A model generated the notes under the pieces. It did not search any database. It was not told where the DNA came from and worked only from the letters and a program-made list of their open reading frames with translations. A stretch of DNA of 64,000 bases, taken from the NCBI RefSeq assembly GCF_900890705.1, contig NZ_CAAHFH010000001.1:1302001-1366000 (forward strand), written 5' to 3'. The stretch is from Pontiella sulfatireligans. Its GTDB lineage: Bacteria; Verrucomicrobiota; Kiritimatiellia; Kiritimatiellales; Pontiellaceae. Positions 54,657 to 63,989 of this stretch are shown piece after piece. Position 1 is the stretch's first letter, and every line of letters begins with the position of its first letter. Made by a program: the position numbers and the translations under genes.

Positions 54657-56270
54657 CTACGCCAACCTATCGTCAGCGATGTGCCATTCGAGGTCTTCGA
54701 TAAAGCTTAACTCAACAATGTTGTCGGCCTTGTTGAGCAGTTTCAGGCACTCCTTGCTCAGGTTGAGCAGATGCAGGAACTTGCCTTGATCCGCGTAGCG
54801 TTCGGTAATGTTGTTGATGGCTTCGATACCGGAATGGTCGTAGACGCGCGCATTTTCAAAATCGATCACCACGTCTTGCGGATCGTTGAGCGGATCGAAC
54901 AGATCTTTGAACGACTGGGCTGAACCGAAGAAGAGCGCGCTTTCCAGATGATACACCTTGGTGCCATGTTCGTCCGTTCGAATGTTGGCGTGGATTTTCT
55001 TGCCGTGCTCCCAGGCGAATGCCAACGCGGAAACAATGATGCCCACGAGCACGGCGATCGCGAGGTCGTGGAGCACGGTTACAACGGAAACAAGGATGAT
55101 GATGAAAGCATCCATTTTCGGAACGCTGGGCAATACCCGGAAGCTCGACCATTCGAAGGTTCCAATCACCACCATGAACATAACGCCAACGAGTGCGGCC
55201 AACGGAATAATCTCCACTAACGGCGCAGCGACAAGCAGAATAGCGAGCAGGAACAATGCAGCAGCGATGCCCGACAGACGTCCTCGGCCACCGCCTCGGA
55301 TATTGATCATGCTCTGCCCAATCATCGCGCAGCCCCCCATGCCGCCGAAGAAACCGTTCACCAGGTTGGCAGCCCCTTGGCCAATGCACTCTTTGTTGCC
55401 GCGTCCGCGGGTTTCTGTGATTTCATCGACCAGCGTCAGCGTCATCAGCGATTCAATCAGGCCAACCGCCGCCGCGAGCGCCGAATACGGCAGAATCATC
55501 TTAATATTGGCCCAAGTGAAGGCGACAGAAGGAATGCCAAAGGTGGGCAGGCCGGCCGCAATGGTTTCCTTGGAGGGATCCATGCCTTGGACAAAATCGA
55601 GTACATTGCGGGCTTCGTGGATGCCCGTTTTTTTCAACACGATTGAAATGACCGTTACCGTAACAATGGCCATCAGTGTGGCCGGCACAGCCTTGGTAAG
55701 CTTGGGCAGGTAAACGCTAATCGCCATGGTCAGAGCAATCATGCCTCCCATGATTGAGAAATCAATAATGGGCAGCAGATGTGCATGCTCTCCGTGGCCG
55801 ACATAAAACATTTCGAATTGCGATTTGAAGATGATAATCGCCAGACCGTTCACAAAGCCAAGCATGACCGGATGCGGGACCAGACGGATAAACTTACCCA
55901 TCTTCAGTATGCCGAACAGCATCTGTAAAACACCCATCAGGATAACGGCGGCAAACAGGTAGCCCTCTTTGGTCACGCCCTCGGGAAGCATGCCCGGCTG
56001 AGCCAGCTCAATCATCAGCGGAGCAAAAATGACGGCCACTGCACCGGTTGCGCCGGAGATCATTCCCGGCCGACCGCCGAAGATTGCAGTGATCAAGCCC
56101 ATCATAAAGGCCGCGTAGAGGCCGACCACCGGATCAACCTTCGCCACAAACGAGAACGCCACCGCTTCCGGCACCAAGGCCAGCGCCACGGTCAGGCCGG
56201 AGAGAATGTCGTTCTTAATGTTGCGGGGCCGCTCGATCGTCAGTTTGAAAAACTTGTTGGTTTTGGTCAT
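54657..56270 (-). CDS. SulP-family anion transporter with STAS domain
   Basis: A 537-aa inner-membrane protein. The SulP core begins DILSGLTVALALVPEAVAFS, the usual P-E-A-x-A-F motif, and continues with about 12-14 hydrophobic segments (for example LYAAFMMGLITAIFGGRPGM, SGATGAVAVIFAPLMIELAQ, GGMGGCAMIGQSMINIRGGG). The last about 110 residues are a cytoplasmic STAS domain (VYHLESALFFGSAQSFKDLF, ENARVYDHSGIEAINNITER). Family members carry sulfate or bicarbonate with Na+ or H+. In a sulfated-polymer degrader sulfate handling is attractive, but bicarbonate is as likely for this branch. Confidence 0.92.
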   Translation of the reverse strand: MTKTNKFFKLTIERPRNIKNDILSGLTVALALVPEAVAFSFVAKVDPVVGLYAAFMMGLITAIFGGRPGMISGATGAVAVIFAPLMIELAQPGMLPEGVTKEGYLFAAVILMGVLQMLFGILKMGKFIRLVPHPVMLGFVNGLAIIIFKSQFEMFYVGHGEHAHLLPIIDFSIMGGMIALTMAISVYLPKLTKAVPATLMAIVTVTVISIVLKKTGIHEARNVLDFVQGMDPSKETIAAGLPTFGIPSVAFTWANIKMILPYSALAAAVGLIESLMTLTLVDEITETRGRGNKECIGQGAANLVNGFFGGMGGCAMIGQSMINIRGGGRGRLSGIAAALFLLAILLVAAPLVEIIPLAALVGVMFMVVIGTFEWSSFRVLPSVPKMDAFIIILVSVVTVLHDLAIAVLVGIIVSALAFAWEHGKKIHANIRTDEHGTKVYHLESALFFGSAQSFKDLFDPLNDPQDVVIDFENARVYDHSGIEAINNITERYADQGKFLHLLNLSKECLKLLNKADNIVELSFIEDLEWHIADDRLA

Positions 56271-56372
56271 TTTTTAATCCCGTTAATTCGCTAAAAGCGC
56301 GCGACTATCCCACACTCTCCCTTCAACGCGAGTCTTTTTGGGGTGTTTTAAGCGAGGGTCTGGAAAATGCCT

Positions 56373-56409
56373 ATTGGAGCGGGCGACCAAACACCGGTCG
56401 TCCACCAAT
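56373..56409. repeat. Small intergenic palindrome
   Basis: ATTGG (56373-56377) with CCAAT (56405-56409) and CGACC (56384-56388) with GGTCG (56396-56400) around AAACACC. The left arm TTGGAGCGGG resembles the arm of the element at 34510, so both may belong to one repeat family. Confidence 0.4.
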
Positions 56410-56446
56410 CCATGGCAACAGTTCAAAATCAAGCAACGCGGAGCGC

Positions 56447-56623
56447 TTACGCCGACTGGTCGGTCAGCACCAGCCACAGCGCATAAATCCAGCCCAGCGC
56501 GAGGAAGTAGAGCGCGAGGGTGACCCAGAAATGCAACGTTATGCCGACTTGGAAATAGGCGGCCAGCGGAGAAATGAAGATCGCGAGAAGAACCATCACC
56601 AACTTATTGTTTTTTATGCTCAT
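56447..56623 (-). CDS. Pmp3/YqaE-family small membrane protein, 58 aa
   Basis: Starting at 56623 (GGAG eight bases upstream) gives MSIKNNKLVMVLLAIFISPL, then AAYFQVGITLHFWVTLALYF, then LALGWIYALWLVLTDQSA. Two hydrophobic helices with the conserved F-I-S-P-L-A-A-Y motif define the UPF0057/Pmp3 family of proteolipids linked to membrane potential and salt stress. The longer frame to 56683 adds 20 residues without a ribosome site, so I reject it. It lies between recA (divergent) and SulP. Confidence 0.85.
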   Translation of the reverse strand: MSIKNNKLVMVLLAIFISPLAAYFQVGITLHFWVTLALYFLALGWIYALWLVLTDQSA

Positions 56624-56779
56624 AACTGTTTCTCCGCTGTAGAGGTCATGCATCCCGTTTAGTTGAAAAGCTAAATTGCACAATACCCTTCCCTACGTCA
56701 ATTCCATAGCTAATGGATCATATTTCCGGCGTATCTCTGGTATTAGATAAAAATTCTAATGGATTAACTGCGGGTGGCG

Positions 56780-56807
56780 TTGACACTTCGCCGGGGTTTG
56801 ATAAATT
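56780..56807 (+). promoter_or_regulatory. Candidate sigma70-type promoter of recA
   Basis: TTGACA (56780-56785), 16-base spacer, TAAATT (56802-56807), 46 bases before the recA ATG. No LexA-like box was recognised nearby. Confidence 0.5.
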
Positions 56808-56853
56808 TCACGGCTTATTTAACCCCGGTATCGCCGACCAAGGAGAAAACAGC

Positions 56854-57879
56854 ATGGCCGCAAAAAAAGATTCCCCCAAAGACAGTGCTTCCGCACTCAG
56901 CACCGTAGTCGCGCAAATTCAGAAACAGTATGGCGAGGGGGCGATTGTTAAACTAGGCGACGCCTGCGCCAACCGGCATATCAAATCGATTTCCACCGGC
57001 GCACTGAACCTCGACATCGCACTGGGCATTGGCGGGCTGCCCCGCGGTCGCATCGTCGAAATCTACGGTCCGGAATCCTCGGGCAAGACCACGCTGGTTT
57101 CGCACGTAATCGCCAACGCACAGAAAGCCGGCGGTTCGGCGGCCTTTATCGACACTGAACACGCGCTCGACCCGGGCTACGCCAAAAAAATTGGCGTCGA
57201 CATCGACAACCTGCTGGTTTCCCAGCCGGATTCCGGCGAAGAGGCGCTTAACATTTGCGAAGCGCTGGTGAAGAGCAACTCGCTCGACGTAGTGGTGATC
57301 GACTCCGTTGCCGCCCTCGCGCCGCGCGCCGAGCTGGAAGGCGAAATGGGACAGTCCCACGTGGGTCTGCAGGCCCGCCTAATGTCGCAGGCGCTACGCA
57401 AGCTGGTCTCCGCCATCAGCCACTCCGACTGCGTCGTAATCTTCACCAATCAGATCCGCGAAAAAGTGGGCGTCATGTTCGGCAGCCCGGAAACCACCCC
57501 CGGCGGACGCGCACTCAAGTTTTACTCCTCCGTCCGGCTCGACATCCGCCGCATCGGACAGCTGAAGGATTCGGCTGGCGTAGTGTTCGGCAACCGCACT
57601 CGCGTTAAAGTGGTGAAAAACAAAGTGGCGGCGCCGTTCACGCAGGCCGAATTCGACATTCTCTACGCTGAAGGCATTTCCTACACCGGTTCAGTGATCG
57701 ACATGGCCATCGAAGTCGGCATCATCGACAAGAAAGGCTCTTGGCTTTCGATGGACGGAACGCAGCTCGGCCAAGGCCGCGACTCCGCCGTCCGCGCCCT
57801 TAAGGAAGACAAGGCACTCTGCGATTCGGTCGTCGAGCGCATCCTCAAGTCCAAAGAAGAAGCCGTCGCCGGGAAATAA
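56854..57879 (+). CDS. recA: Recombinase RecA
   Basis: A 341-aa recombinase, starting [20 protein letters not shown] behind AAGGAG. The frame is open 47 codons further upstream, but those codons cover the promoter. Landmarks: Walker [53 protein letters not shown] (L1), [20 protein letters not shown] (L2), [17 protein letters not shown]. It drives homologous strand exchange and SOS induction. The short basic/acidic tail is normal. A lipoprotein gene begins 4 bases after its stop. Confidence 0.97.
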   Translation: MAAKKDSPKDSASALSTVVAQIQKQYGEGAIVKLGDACANRHIKSISTGALNLDIALGIGGLPRGRIVEIYGPESSGKTTLVSHVIANAQKAGGSAAFIDTEHALDPGYAKKIGVDIDNLLVSQPDSGEEALNICEALVKSNSLDVVVIDSVAALAPRAELEGEMGQSHVGLQARLMSQALRKLVSAISHSDCVVIFTNQIREKVGVMFGSPETTPGGRALKFYSSVRLDIRRIGQLKDSAGVVFGNRTRVKVVKNKVAAPFTQAEFDILYAEGISYTGSVIDMAIEVGIIDKKGSWLSMDGTQLGQGRDSAVRALKEDKALCDSVVERILKSKEEAVAGK

Positions 57880-57883
57880 ACCC

Positions 57884-58849
57884 ATGCAAATAAACCGTTC
57901 GACCGCTAAGGCGCTAAGGCGCAAAGCCGTTAATGCTTCGCGCCTTTGCGCCTTTGCGGTCATGGGCTCCATTTTTCTAGGATGCCAACCGGAAATGGTT
58001 GAGCTTCCGCCTTTCGAGGGACAGCGCGCCTACGACGAGGTTGCGGCATTGCTGGAGTTCACTCCGCGCGATGCGGGAACGCCCAACGGAAAGAAAGCGG
58101 CCGAACATATTTTACAGCGCCTGGAAGCATTCGGCATTGAGGTCGAAATAGACACCTTTAAGGACAAAACACCAGAGGGTCAAAAAACCTTCCACAATGT
58201 GTCCGGCCGAATTCCTGGGAAAAACAACCTTTGGATCGTTCTAGGGTCGCATTTTGACACAATGCCCGGAATTGATGATTTTCCGGGGGCGAACGATTCT
58301 GGATCGAGCACCGGCGTGCTGCTGGAGCTCGCGCGGATGGCGGCGCTGGCACGAGACGCGGGGCAGGTTCCGGACATTGGACTCATCTTTACGTTTTTTG
58401 ACGGCGAAGAAGGCATTGCTGAATATATTCCGGGCGACGGACTGCACGGAAGCCGCCATATGGTTAAATCCATGCAACGTTCCGGTGAAATCAAAGCGAT
58501 TAAGGCCATGGTGCTGCTCGACATGATTGGCGACAAGGATCTGCATTTCACGGTCCCCTACAACAGTTCGCAGGTTTTGGTTAAAGAACTGCTCAAGGCC
58601 GCCCATGCCACCGGCCACCGGGATCGTTTCTCTCTTGCCCGCGACTCCATCATCACCGACGACCATCAGCCCTTTCTTGACGCCCGAGTTCCGGCCATCG
58701 ACATTATTGATTTTAAATTCGGATCCGAACCGGGGCTGAATGACTACTGGCACACCTCGGCGGACAACCTCAGCAACATTTCTACAGAAAGCCTTGAAAT
58801 CACTGGGGAAATTACACTTCAACTACTGAAAAAACTAGCCTATTTTTAA
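57884..58849 (+). CDS. Glutaminyl-peptide cyclotransferase-like M28 metalloprotein, lipoprotein
   Basis: A 321-aa zinc enzyme of the M28/glutaminyl cyclase fold. SHFDTMPG (zinc His/Asp), GANDSGSSTGVLLE, FTFFDGEEG (catalytic and zinc Glu), LHGSRHMVKSM, SIITDDHQPFLDARVPAIDI and YWHTSADNLSNIS match the QPCT pattern, where QPCT reads DGEE...LYGSRHLA. The DGEE spacing fits cyclase better than aminopeptidase. It would form pyroglutamate at N-termini of exported proteins. The signal ends MGSIFLGC, a lipobox-like Cys at residue 33. The first 26 codons run through the palindrome at 57901, so the n-region may be recent; ATG 57962 alone would give too short a signal. No clear ribosome site. Confidence 0.8.
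   Translation: MQINRSTAKALRRKAVNASRLCAFAVMGSIFLGCQPEMVELPPFEGQRAYDEVAALLEFTPRDAGTPNGKKAAEHILQRLEAFGIEVEIDTFKDKTPEGQKTFHNVSGRIPGKNNLWIVLGSHFDTMPGIDDFPGANDSGSSTGVLLELARMAALARDAGQVPDIGLIFTFFDGEEGIAEYIPGDGLHGSRHMVKSMQRSGEIKAIKAMVLLDMIGDKDLHFTVPYNSSQVLVKELLKAAHATGHRDRFSLARDSIITDDHQPFLDARVPAIDIIDFKFGSEPGLNDYWHTSADNLSNISTESLEITGEITLQLLKKLAYF
57901..57961. repeat. 26-bp-arm palindrome inside the 5' end of the cyclotransferase gene
   Basis: The 26-base arm at 57901-57926 (GACCGCTAAGGCGCTAAGGC then GCAAAG) and the arm at 57936-57961 are complementary at 23 of 26 positions. Each arm itself contains a small tandem repeat (GCTAAGGC twice). It lies 22 bases after the recA stop and inside the next frame. 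Confidence 0.7.
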
Positions 58850-58896
58850 ATACCGACTAAAACAATGGTGTTTTATATGTTTTTGTAAAAACGGGC

Positions 58897-58924
58897 TTGC
58901 CAGTTTCATTCAATCCAATATTAT
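58897..58924 (+). promoter_or_regulatory. Candidate sigma70-type promoter of the V-ATPase operon
   Basis: TTGCCA (58897-58902), 16-base spacer, TATTAT (58919-58924), 33 bases before the ATG of subunit E at 58958. Confidence 0.45.
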
Positions 58925-58957
58925 CGATAACCTTTTACCAAAGAACCGGAGAAAACA

Positions 58958-59569
58958 ATGGCCGAAGAATTGAAGCATTTGATCGAGCAAATCCAAAAAG
59001 AAGGGGTCGAAAAAGCCAATGAACAGGCCGAGACCATCATCTCTCAGGCAAAGGGCAAAGCCGCCAAAATCATTGCCGAAGCTGAAGAAAAATCCAATGC
59101 CGCCCTAGCCAAAGCAAAAACCGAATCGGAAGCATTTGCCGAACGTTCAGTTAAAACCCTTGAACAGGCCGCCCGCGACCTGCTGATCACTGTTGGACAG
59201 GGTTGCGAAAAAGTCGTGACTGCGGTTCTCGGCAAAGAAGTCGACGGAGCCCTCTCCGGCAACGTGCTCGAAAAAATGATTACCAGCGCGGTTGCCATGG
59301 GAAGCGGAAGCGTTCAACTGGTGGTAAGCGAAAACGACAAAGCCGCCCTGACCTCCTACTGCGCATCCATCGCCAAGAGTTCCGGACAGAGCATTGAGCT
59401 GACGTCCGACTCGGAAATCCTGAGCGGCTTCAAAGTAAGCTTTAAGGACAAAAACGTATACCTCGACTATACCGGCGAAGCCGTGGCCGAAGCACTGGCC
59501 ACCTTCCTGCGTCCAGAACTCGCAAAAACGGTCAGCGTTGTTGCCCGCGAACAGCTCACCAACGCCTAA
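58958..59569 (+). CDS. atpE: V-type ATP synthase subunit E
   Basis: A 203-aa peripheral-stalk subunit. The N-terminal two-fifths are a long charged helix (IQKEGVEKANEQAETIISQA, KAAKIIAEAEEKSNAALAKA) that pairs with subunit G/H. The C-terminal domain is globular (LGKEVDGALSGNVLEKMITS, SGFKVSFKDKNVYLDYTGEA). It is the first gene of the operon E-DUF2764-A-B-D-I, the arrangement known from Chlamydia, Treponema and Bacteroidetes-type V-ATPases. Such enzymes move H+ or Na+; the rotor ring is outside the window. Confidence 0.9.
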   Translation: MAEELKHLIEQIQKEGVEKANEQAETIISQAKGKAAKIIAEAEEKSNAALAKAKTESEAFAERSVKTLEQAARDLLITVGQGCEKVVTAVLGKEVDGALSGNVLEKMITSAVAMGSGSVQLVVSENDKAALTSYCASIAKSSGQSIELTSDSEILSGFKVSFKDKNVYLDYTGEAVAEALATFLRPELAKTVSVVAREQLTNA

Positions 59570-59581
59570 CCGGAACTGACG

Positions 59582-60127
59582 ATGGCCTACTATTCACTTG
59601 TCGCCAGCTTGCCGAACCTCCAGATCGGGGACGAACCGCCGTTTTCGACGGAGGAGTATGTCAGCAACTGCGCGCAATGGGTCACCGAGCGCGAGACTGA
59701 AATTCTCCGCAAGGTACTGCTCAAAGAAGCCGACATTGCCCCCTGCCCGCTCTGCAAAATGATTTATGATCTGGAGTGCCAGATCCGCAATGCGATTGCG
59801 CGCCACCGCGGACAGAAGCTGGGGATTGACTTCAAGGAATACCTTCAGCCCCACGACGGATTCAGCGGCACCATCGAAACGTTCGTCTCGGACGCTTTCA
59901 CCCGCACCGACCCCGTTGAGCTTGAGCAGACGCTCGACCGCGGCCGCTGGAAGCTGACCGACGAGCTGATCGGGCAAAACTTCTTCGGCTTTGAAAAGGT
60001 GCTGGGCTATGGCATCCAATTGAAAATTGTCGAACGCTGGAACCGCATGGACGTGCACACCGGCAAAGAAAAGATCGAAGCCGTCATCACGGCGAATACG
60101 GAAAAAGAAGAAACCGCAGAAGCCTAG
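59582..60127 (+). CDS. V-ATPase-associated DUF2764 family protein
   Basis: A 181-aa soluble protein opening MAYYSLVASLPNLQIGDEPP, the DUF2764 start (Y-Y-x-L-V-A-S-L-P-x-L, then P-P-x-S). A C-P-L-C pair and the helices KMIYDLECQIRNAIARHRGQ and GRWKLTDELIGQNFFGFEKV follow. It occupies the place of subunit C/G-like parts between E and A in these operons, and is believed to be a structural or assembly component. Its function is not proven. It starts 12 bases after subunit E. Confidence 0.8.
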   Translation: MAYYSLVASLPNLQIGDEPPFSTEEYVSNCAQWVTERETEILRKVLLKEADIAPCPLCKMIYDLECQIRNAIARHRGQKLGIDFKEYLQPHDGFSGTIETFVSDAFTRTDPVELEQTLDRGRWKLTDELIGQNFFGFEKVLGYGIQLKIVERWNRMDVHTGKEKIEAVITANTEKEETAEA

Positions 60128-60170
60128 CCTCTGCGGTCGTTGCTTTTATAGGGATAGAGGAAAAAAGACT

Positions 60171-61913
60171 ATGAGCGAAAACATCGGCAAAATCATCGGG
60201 GTGAACGGCAACCTGCTGAAGGTTGAATTCAACACGCCTGTTATCCAGAACGAAGTGGCCTATGCCTGCGTCGGCAACGGAGACCTGAAACTGAAAGCGG
60301 AAGTCATCCGAATCCGAGGCAACACGGCCGAGCTCCAGGTGTTTGAAGACACCGTCGGCCTGAAAATCGGCGACCCGGTTGAATTCACCGGCGACCTGCT
60401 CTCGGTGGAACTGGGGCCAGGCCTGCTGACCCAGGTCTTCGACGGACTTCAAAACCCGCTTCCCCGCCTGGCTGAAGAGTGCGGCTTCTTCCTGCAACGT
60501 GGCAAATACCTGCCCGCGCTGCCCCGCGACACCAAATGGGCCTACACTCCGGTCGCCAACGTTGGCGACACCGTGACTGCCGGCGACACGCTCGGCACCA
60601 TTCCTGAAGGCATGTTCGACCACTGCGTAATGGTTCCTTTCGGCATCCGCGGCAAATGGACGGTTGAGTCCGTCGTTACCGCCGGCGAATACACGGTTGA
60701 AGAAGTCGTTGCTGTATTGAAAGACGACAAAGGCAACGCCCGCGAATGCCAGATCATGCAGAGATGGCCCATCAAGATGCCAATCAAGGCCTACGCGGAA
60801 CGCCTGCGCCCGACCGAATCCATGGCGTCCGGCCTGCGCACGATCGACACCTTTTTCCCGGTCGCCAAAGGCGGAACCTTCTGTGTTCCGGGCCCCTTCG
60901 GTGCCGGCAAAACCGTATTGCAGCAGATTATGTCCCGTCACGCCGAGGTCGACATTGTAATCATCGCGGCCTGCGGAGAACGCGCCGGTGAAGTGGTGGA
61001 AACACTTCGTGAATTCCCCGAACTGACCGACCCGCGTACCGGCAAATCACTAATGGAACGTACGCTGATTATTTGCAACACCTCTTCCATGCCGGTGGCC
61101 GCCCGCGAAGCTTCGGTATACACCGGTGTGACGCTGGCCGAATACTATCGCCAGATGGGCCTCGACGTCCTGCTGCTGGCCGACTCCACGTCCCGCTGGG
61201 CGCAGGCGCTGCGTGAAATGTCCGGCCGCTTGGAAGAGATTCCCGGAGAGGAAGCCTTCCCGGCCTACCTCGAATCGGTAATCGCCTCCTTCTACGAACG
61301 TGGCGGCGTGGTTCGCCTGAACAACGGCGAAACCGGATCGGTCACGATCGGCGGAACCGTTTCCCCAGCCGGCGGCAACTTTGAAGAACCGGTAACGCAG
61401 GCCACGCTTAAAGTGGTGGGAGCCTTCCACGGCCTTTCCCGCGCCCGTTCCGATGCCCGTCGCTACCCGGCCATTGACCCGCTTGATTCCTGGAGCAAAT
61501 ATCCTTCGGTGGTGGAACTCGATAAAGTGGCCAAAGCCCGCAAGATGCTGCGCGACGGTTCCGAAGTTGGACAGATGATGAAAGTGGTCGGTGAAGAAGG
61601 CACGTCGATCGACGACTTCATTCAGTACATGAAATCAGAATACATCGACGCCACGTATCTTCAACAGAACGCCTTTGTCGAAACCGATGCCGCGAACTCT
61701 GTGGAGCGCCAGAAATATGTATTCGACCGGTTGCTGAAGCTGGTAGACACCAAAATGAAGTTTAAAGACCAGGGGCAGGCCCGCTCGTTCTTCCAGCAGC
61801 TCACACAGACCTGCCGAGACTGGAACAACAGTGAATTCCAGTCTGATGAATTTAATAAGATTGAAGAGCAAATGACTAAAACGCTCGCGGAGGTTTCTGA
61901 CTATGCAGAATAA
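60171..61913 (+). CDS. atpA: V-type ATP synthase catalytic subunit A
   Basis: A 580-aa catalytic ATPase subunit. I start at [20 protein letters not shown] (60171, GAGG upstream) and not at 60027, which lies inside the DUF2764 gene in another frame. N-terminal barrel; the V-type non-homologous insert (about 110-200); P-loop [14 protein letters not shown]; catalytic Glu in [37 protein letters not shown]-terminal helical part. It overlaps subunit B by 11 bp. Complete, with all nucleotide-binding motifs. Confidence 0.96.
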   Translation: MSENIGKIIGVNGNLLKVEFNTPVIQNEVAYACVGNGDLKLKAEVIRIRGNTAELQVFEDTVGLKIGDPVEFTGDLLSVELGPGLLTQVFDGLQNPLPRLAEECGFFLQRGKYLPALPRDTKWAYTPVANVGDTVTAGDTLGTIPEGMFDHCVMVPFGIRGKWTVESVVTAGEYTVEEVVAVLKDDKGNARECQIMQRWPIKMPIKAYAERLRPTESMASGLRTIDTFFPVAKGGTFCVPGPFGAGKTVLQQIMSRHAEVDIVIIAACGERAGEVVETLREFPELTDPRTGKSLMERTLIICNTSSMPVAAREASVYTGVTLAEYYRQMGLDVLLLADSTSRWAQALREMSGRLEEIPGEEAFPAYLESVIASFYERGGVVRLNNGETGSVTIGGTVSPAGGNFEEPVTQATLKVVGAFHGLSRARSDARRYPAIDPLDSWSKYPSVVELDKVAKARKMLRDGSEVGQMMKVVGEEGTSIDDFIQYMKSEYIDATYLQQNAFVETDAANSVERQKYVFDRLLKLVDTKMKFKDQGQARSFFQQLTQTCRDWNNSEFQSDEFNKIEEQMTKTLAEVSDYAE

Positions 61914-63381
61914 AGTTTATCATCGGATTGATCAGATCACGGGTAACGTGATTGTTGTTAAAGCCGACGGAGTAATTAACGGCGAACTGGCACAGGTTGA
62001 CTCGGCACAAGGCGTCTCCCTCGCACAGGTGATACGCCTAGAAAACGAAAATGTCTTCCTGCAGGTGTTTGCCGGCGGTCGCGGCATCGGAACCGACGCC
62101 AAGGTTAAGTTCCTCGGCCGGACCATGCAGATTCCGTTCTCCGAAAACCTGCTTGGGCGCGTTTTCACAGGATCCGGCGAACCCCGCGACAACGGCCCGG
62201 AGATCAAAGAAAACATGATCGACATCGGCGGCCCTTCGGTTAACCCCGCCAAGCGTATTATTCCGCGCAACATGGTTCGTACCGGCATTCCGATGATTGA
62301 TGTATTCAACACGCTCGTTGAATCGCAGAAGCTCCCGATCTTCTCGGTGGCCGGCGAACCCTACAACGAACTGCTGGCGCAGATCGCCCTGCAGGCCGAA
62401 GTAGACGTGATTATTCTCGGCGGCATGGGCCTAAAGCACGACGACTACCTCTTTTTCCGCGACAAGCTGGACGAAAGCGGCGCCCTTTCCCGTACGGTTA
62501 TGTTCGTTCACACCGCATCCGACCCGACGGTTGAATGTCTGCTCGTGCCGGACGTAGCGCTGGCCGTTGCTGAAAAGTATGCCCAGGAAGACAAGCGCGT
62601 ACTCGTGCTCCTGACCGATATGACCAACTTTGCCGACTCCATGAAGGAAGTGGCGATTACCATGGAACAGATTCCTTCGAACCGTGGTTATCCGGGCGAT
62701 CTCTACTCGCAGCTGGCCGCCCGTTACGAGAAAGCCGTTGACTTTGAAGGCAGTGGATCGATCACCATTCTGGCCGTGACCACCATGCCGGGTGACGACG
62801 TAACGCACCCTGTACCGGATAACACCGGTTATATTACCGAAGGCCAGTTCTACCTGAAAAACGGCCGCATCGAGCCGTTCGGTTCGTTGTCCCGTCTGAA
62901 GCAGCAGGTTAACGACCGTACCCGCGATGACCACCGTGTTATCATGGATACCATGATTCAGCTTTATGCGAACTACAAAGAAACCCTGGAAAAACAGTCT
63001 ATGGGATTCCGCATGTCGGATTGGGACAGCAAGCTGCTTAAATATGGCGAACAGTTCGAAGCCAGCATGATGGACATTTCGATGAACACTCCGCTCGAAG
63101 AAGCGCTTGATAATGGCTGGAAAATTCTGGCCGACTGCTTTGAGCCTGCTGAGACCGGCATTCAGTCCAAATACACTGACAAGTTCTGGCCGAAGCAGGC
63201 CGGCGCCCCCAAGGCCGATCAGGTGCCAGAGGAACAGGCTGAGCCCGAGCAGGAAAAAAACGCAAAACCGAAGGCTGAATCCGACAAGAAAAAGAAGGCT
63301 AAGCCCGAGCAGGAAGAAAACGCAAAACCGAAGGCTGGATCCGACAAGAAAGAAAAGGCTAAGCCCGAGAAAAAAGCGTAA
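61903..63381 (+). CDS. atpB: V-type ATP synthase subunit B with repetitive charged tail
   Basis: A 492-aa non-catalytic nucleotide-binding subunit. The core has [80 protein letters not shown] and [11 protein letters not shown]. After the normal end near [10 protein letters not shown] (about residue 427) there is an extra ~65-residue tail rich in Lys, Glu and Pro, made of two near-identical 20-residue units ([20 protein letters not shown] and [20 protein letters not shown]). Family members usually end near 430-440 aa. The tail is probably disordered and solvent-exposed. The start lies inside the end of subunit A, behind GGAGG. Confidence 0.95.
   Translation: MQNKVYHRIDQITGNVIVVKADGVINGELAQVDSAQGVSLAQVIRLENENVFLQVFAGGRGIGTDAKVKFLGRTMQIPFSENLLGRVFTGSGEPRDNGPEIKENMIDIGGPSVNPAKRIIPRNMVRTGIPMIDVFNTLVESQKLPIFSVAGEPYNELLAQIALQAEVDVIILGGMGLKHDDYLFFRDKLDESGALSRTVMFVHTASDPTVECLLVPDVALAVAEKYAQEDKRVLVLLTDMTNFADSMKEVAITMEQIPSNRGYPGDLYSQLAARYEKAVDFEGSGSITILAVTTMPGDDVTHPVPDNTGYITEGQFYLKNGRIEPFGSLSRLKQQVNDRTRDDHRVIMDTMIQLYANYKETLEKQSMGFRMSDWDSKLLKYGEQFEASMMDISMNTPLEEALDNGWKILADCFEPAETGIQSKYTDKFWPKQAGAPKADQVPEEQAEPEQEKNAKPKAESDKKKKAKPEQEENAKPKAGSDKKEKAKPEKKA
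63241..63360 (+). repeat. Two tandem 60-bp repeats at the 3' end of atpB
   Basis: 63241-63300 and 63301-63360 are in register and differ at only 5 of 60 positions. A third, partial unit (AAGCCCGAG) begins at 63361. The unit is a multiple of three and keeps the frame. Confidence 0.9.
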
Positions 63382-63401
63382 CCCGTGGACGGACGGTAAA
63401 A

Positions 63402-63989
63402 ATGGCCAAAATCAAGTTAACCAAAAACGAGCTCAAGACGCAGCGTGATTCGCTTAAGCGATTCAGTCGCTACCTCCCGACACTCCAGCTTAAGAAGCAA
63501 CAGCTTCAGATGGAGATGCGGCGCCTTGACCAGGAAATTCTGGTTAAACGCGATGAAGAACAGGAAGCCCGCGCCAAACTCAGCTCGTGGATTCAGCTCT
63601 ACTCCGAGCCGATCGATCTCAGCCCGTATGCCGAGCTTGAAACGCTTAAAACTTCGCTTGGCAATATTGCCGGTGTGAGCATCCCGATTCTCGACGACCT
63701 CGTGTTTAAAAAGATTCCTATTAACCTGTTTGAAACAGAGCCCTGGACTGATGAAGGGACCAGAACACTTAAACAGCTGACGCGGCTTCGCGTTGAGCGC
63801 CAGATCCTCGAAGAGCAGCACCGCCTGCTCGGAGACGAGCTTCGCACAACCACCCAGCGTGTGAACCTCTTCGAAAAAGTGAAGATTCCGGAAGCCAAGG
63901 AAAACATCCGCGTAATCCGCATCTTTATGGGCGACCAGCAGACGGCCGCCGTTGCCCGCTCCAAAATTGCCAAAGGGAAAAACGCATGA
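63402..63989 (+). CDS. atpD: V-type ATP synthase subunit D
   Basis: A 195-aa central-stalk (rotor) subunit. The N-terminal helix has KLTKNELKTQRDSLKRFSRY and LQLKKQQLQMEMRRLDQEI; the C-terminal helix has RTTTQRVNLFEKVKIPEAKE and NIRVIRIFMGDQQ, the pair that forms the antiparallel coiled coil turning inside A3B3. Its TGA overlaps the ATG of the next gene (ATGA). Confidence 0.93.
   Translation: MAKIKLTKNELKTQRDSLKRFSRYLPTLQLKKQQLQMEMRRLDQEILVKRDEEQEARAKLSSWIQLYSEPIDLSPYAELETLKTSLGNIAGVSIPILDDLVFKKIPINLFETEPWTDEGTRTLKQLTRLRVERQILEEQHRLLGDELRTTTQRVNLFEKVKIPEAKENIRVIRIFMGDQQTAAVARSKIAKGKNA

Noticed and set aside
54958..55713. Plus-strand 251-aa frame opposite the SulP gene
   Set aside because: Antisense shadow of a conserved membrane protein gene; low-complexity Met/Ser/Ala composition.
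56713..56853. N-terminal extension of RecA by 47 residues
   Set aside because: The stretch contains the promoter-like TTGACA/TAAATT pair and lacks a ribosome site; the ATG at 56854 has AAGGAG and gives a standard RecA start.
60027..60170. N-terminal extension of V-ATPase subunit A
   Set aside because: It overlaps the DUF2764 gene in another frame and has a composition unlike subunit A; the start at 60171 matches the family.
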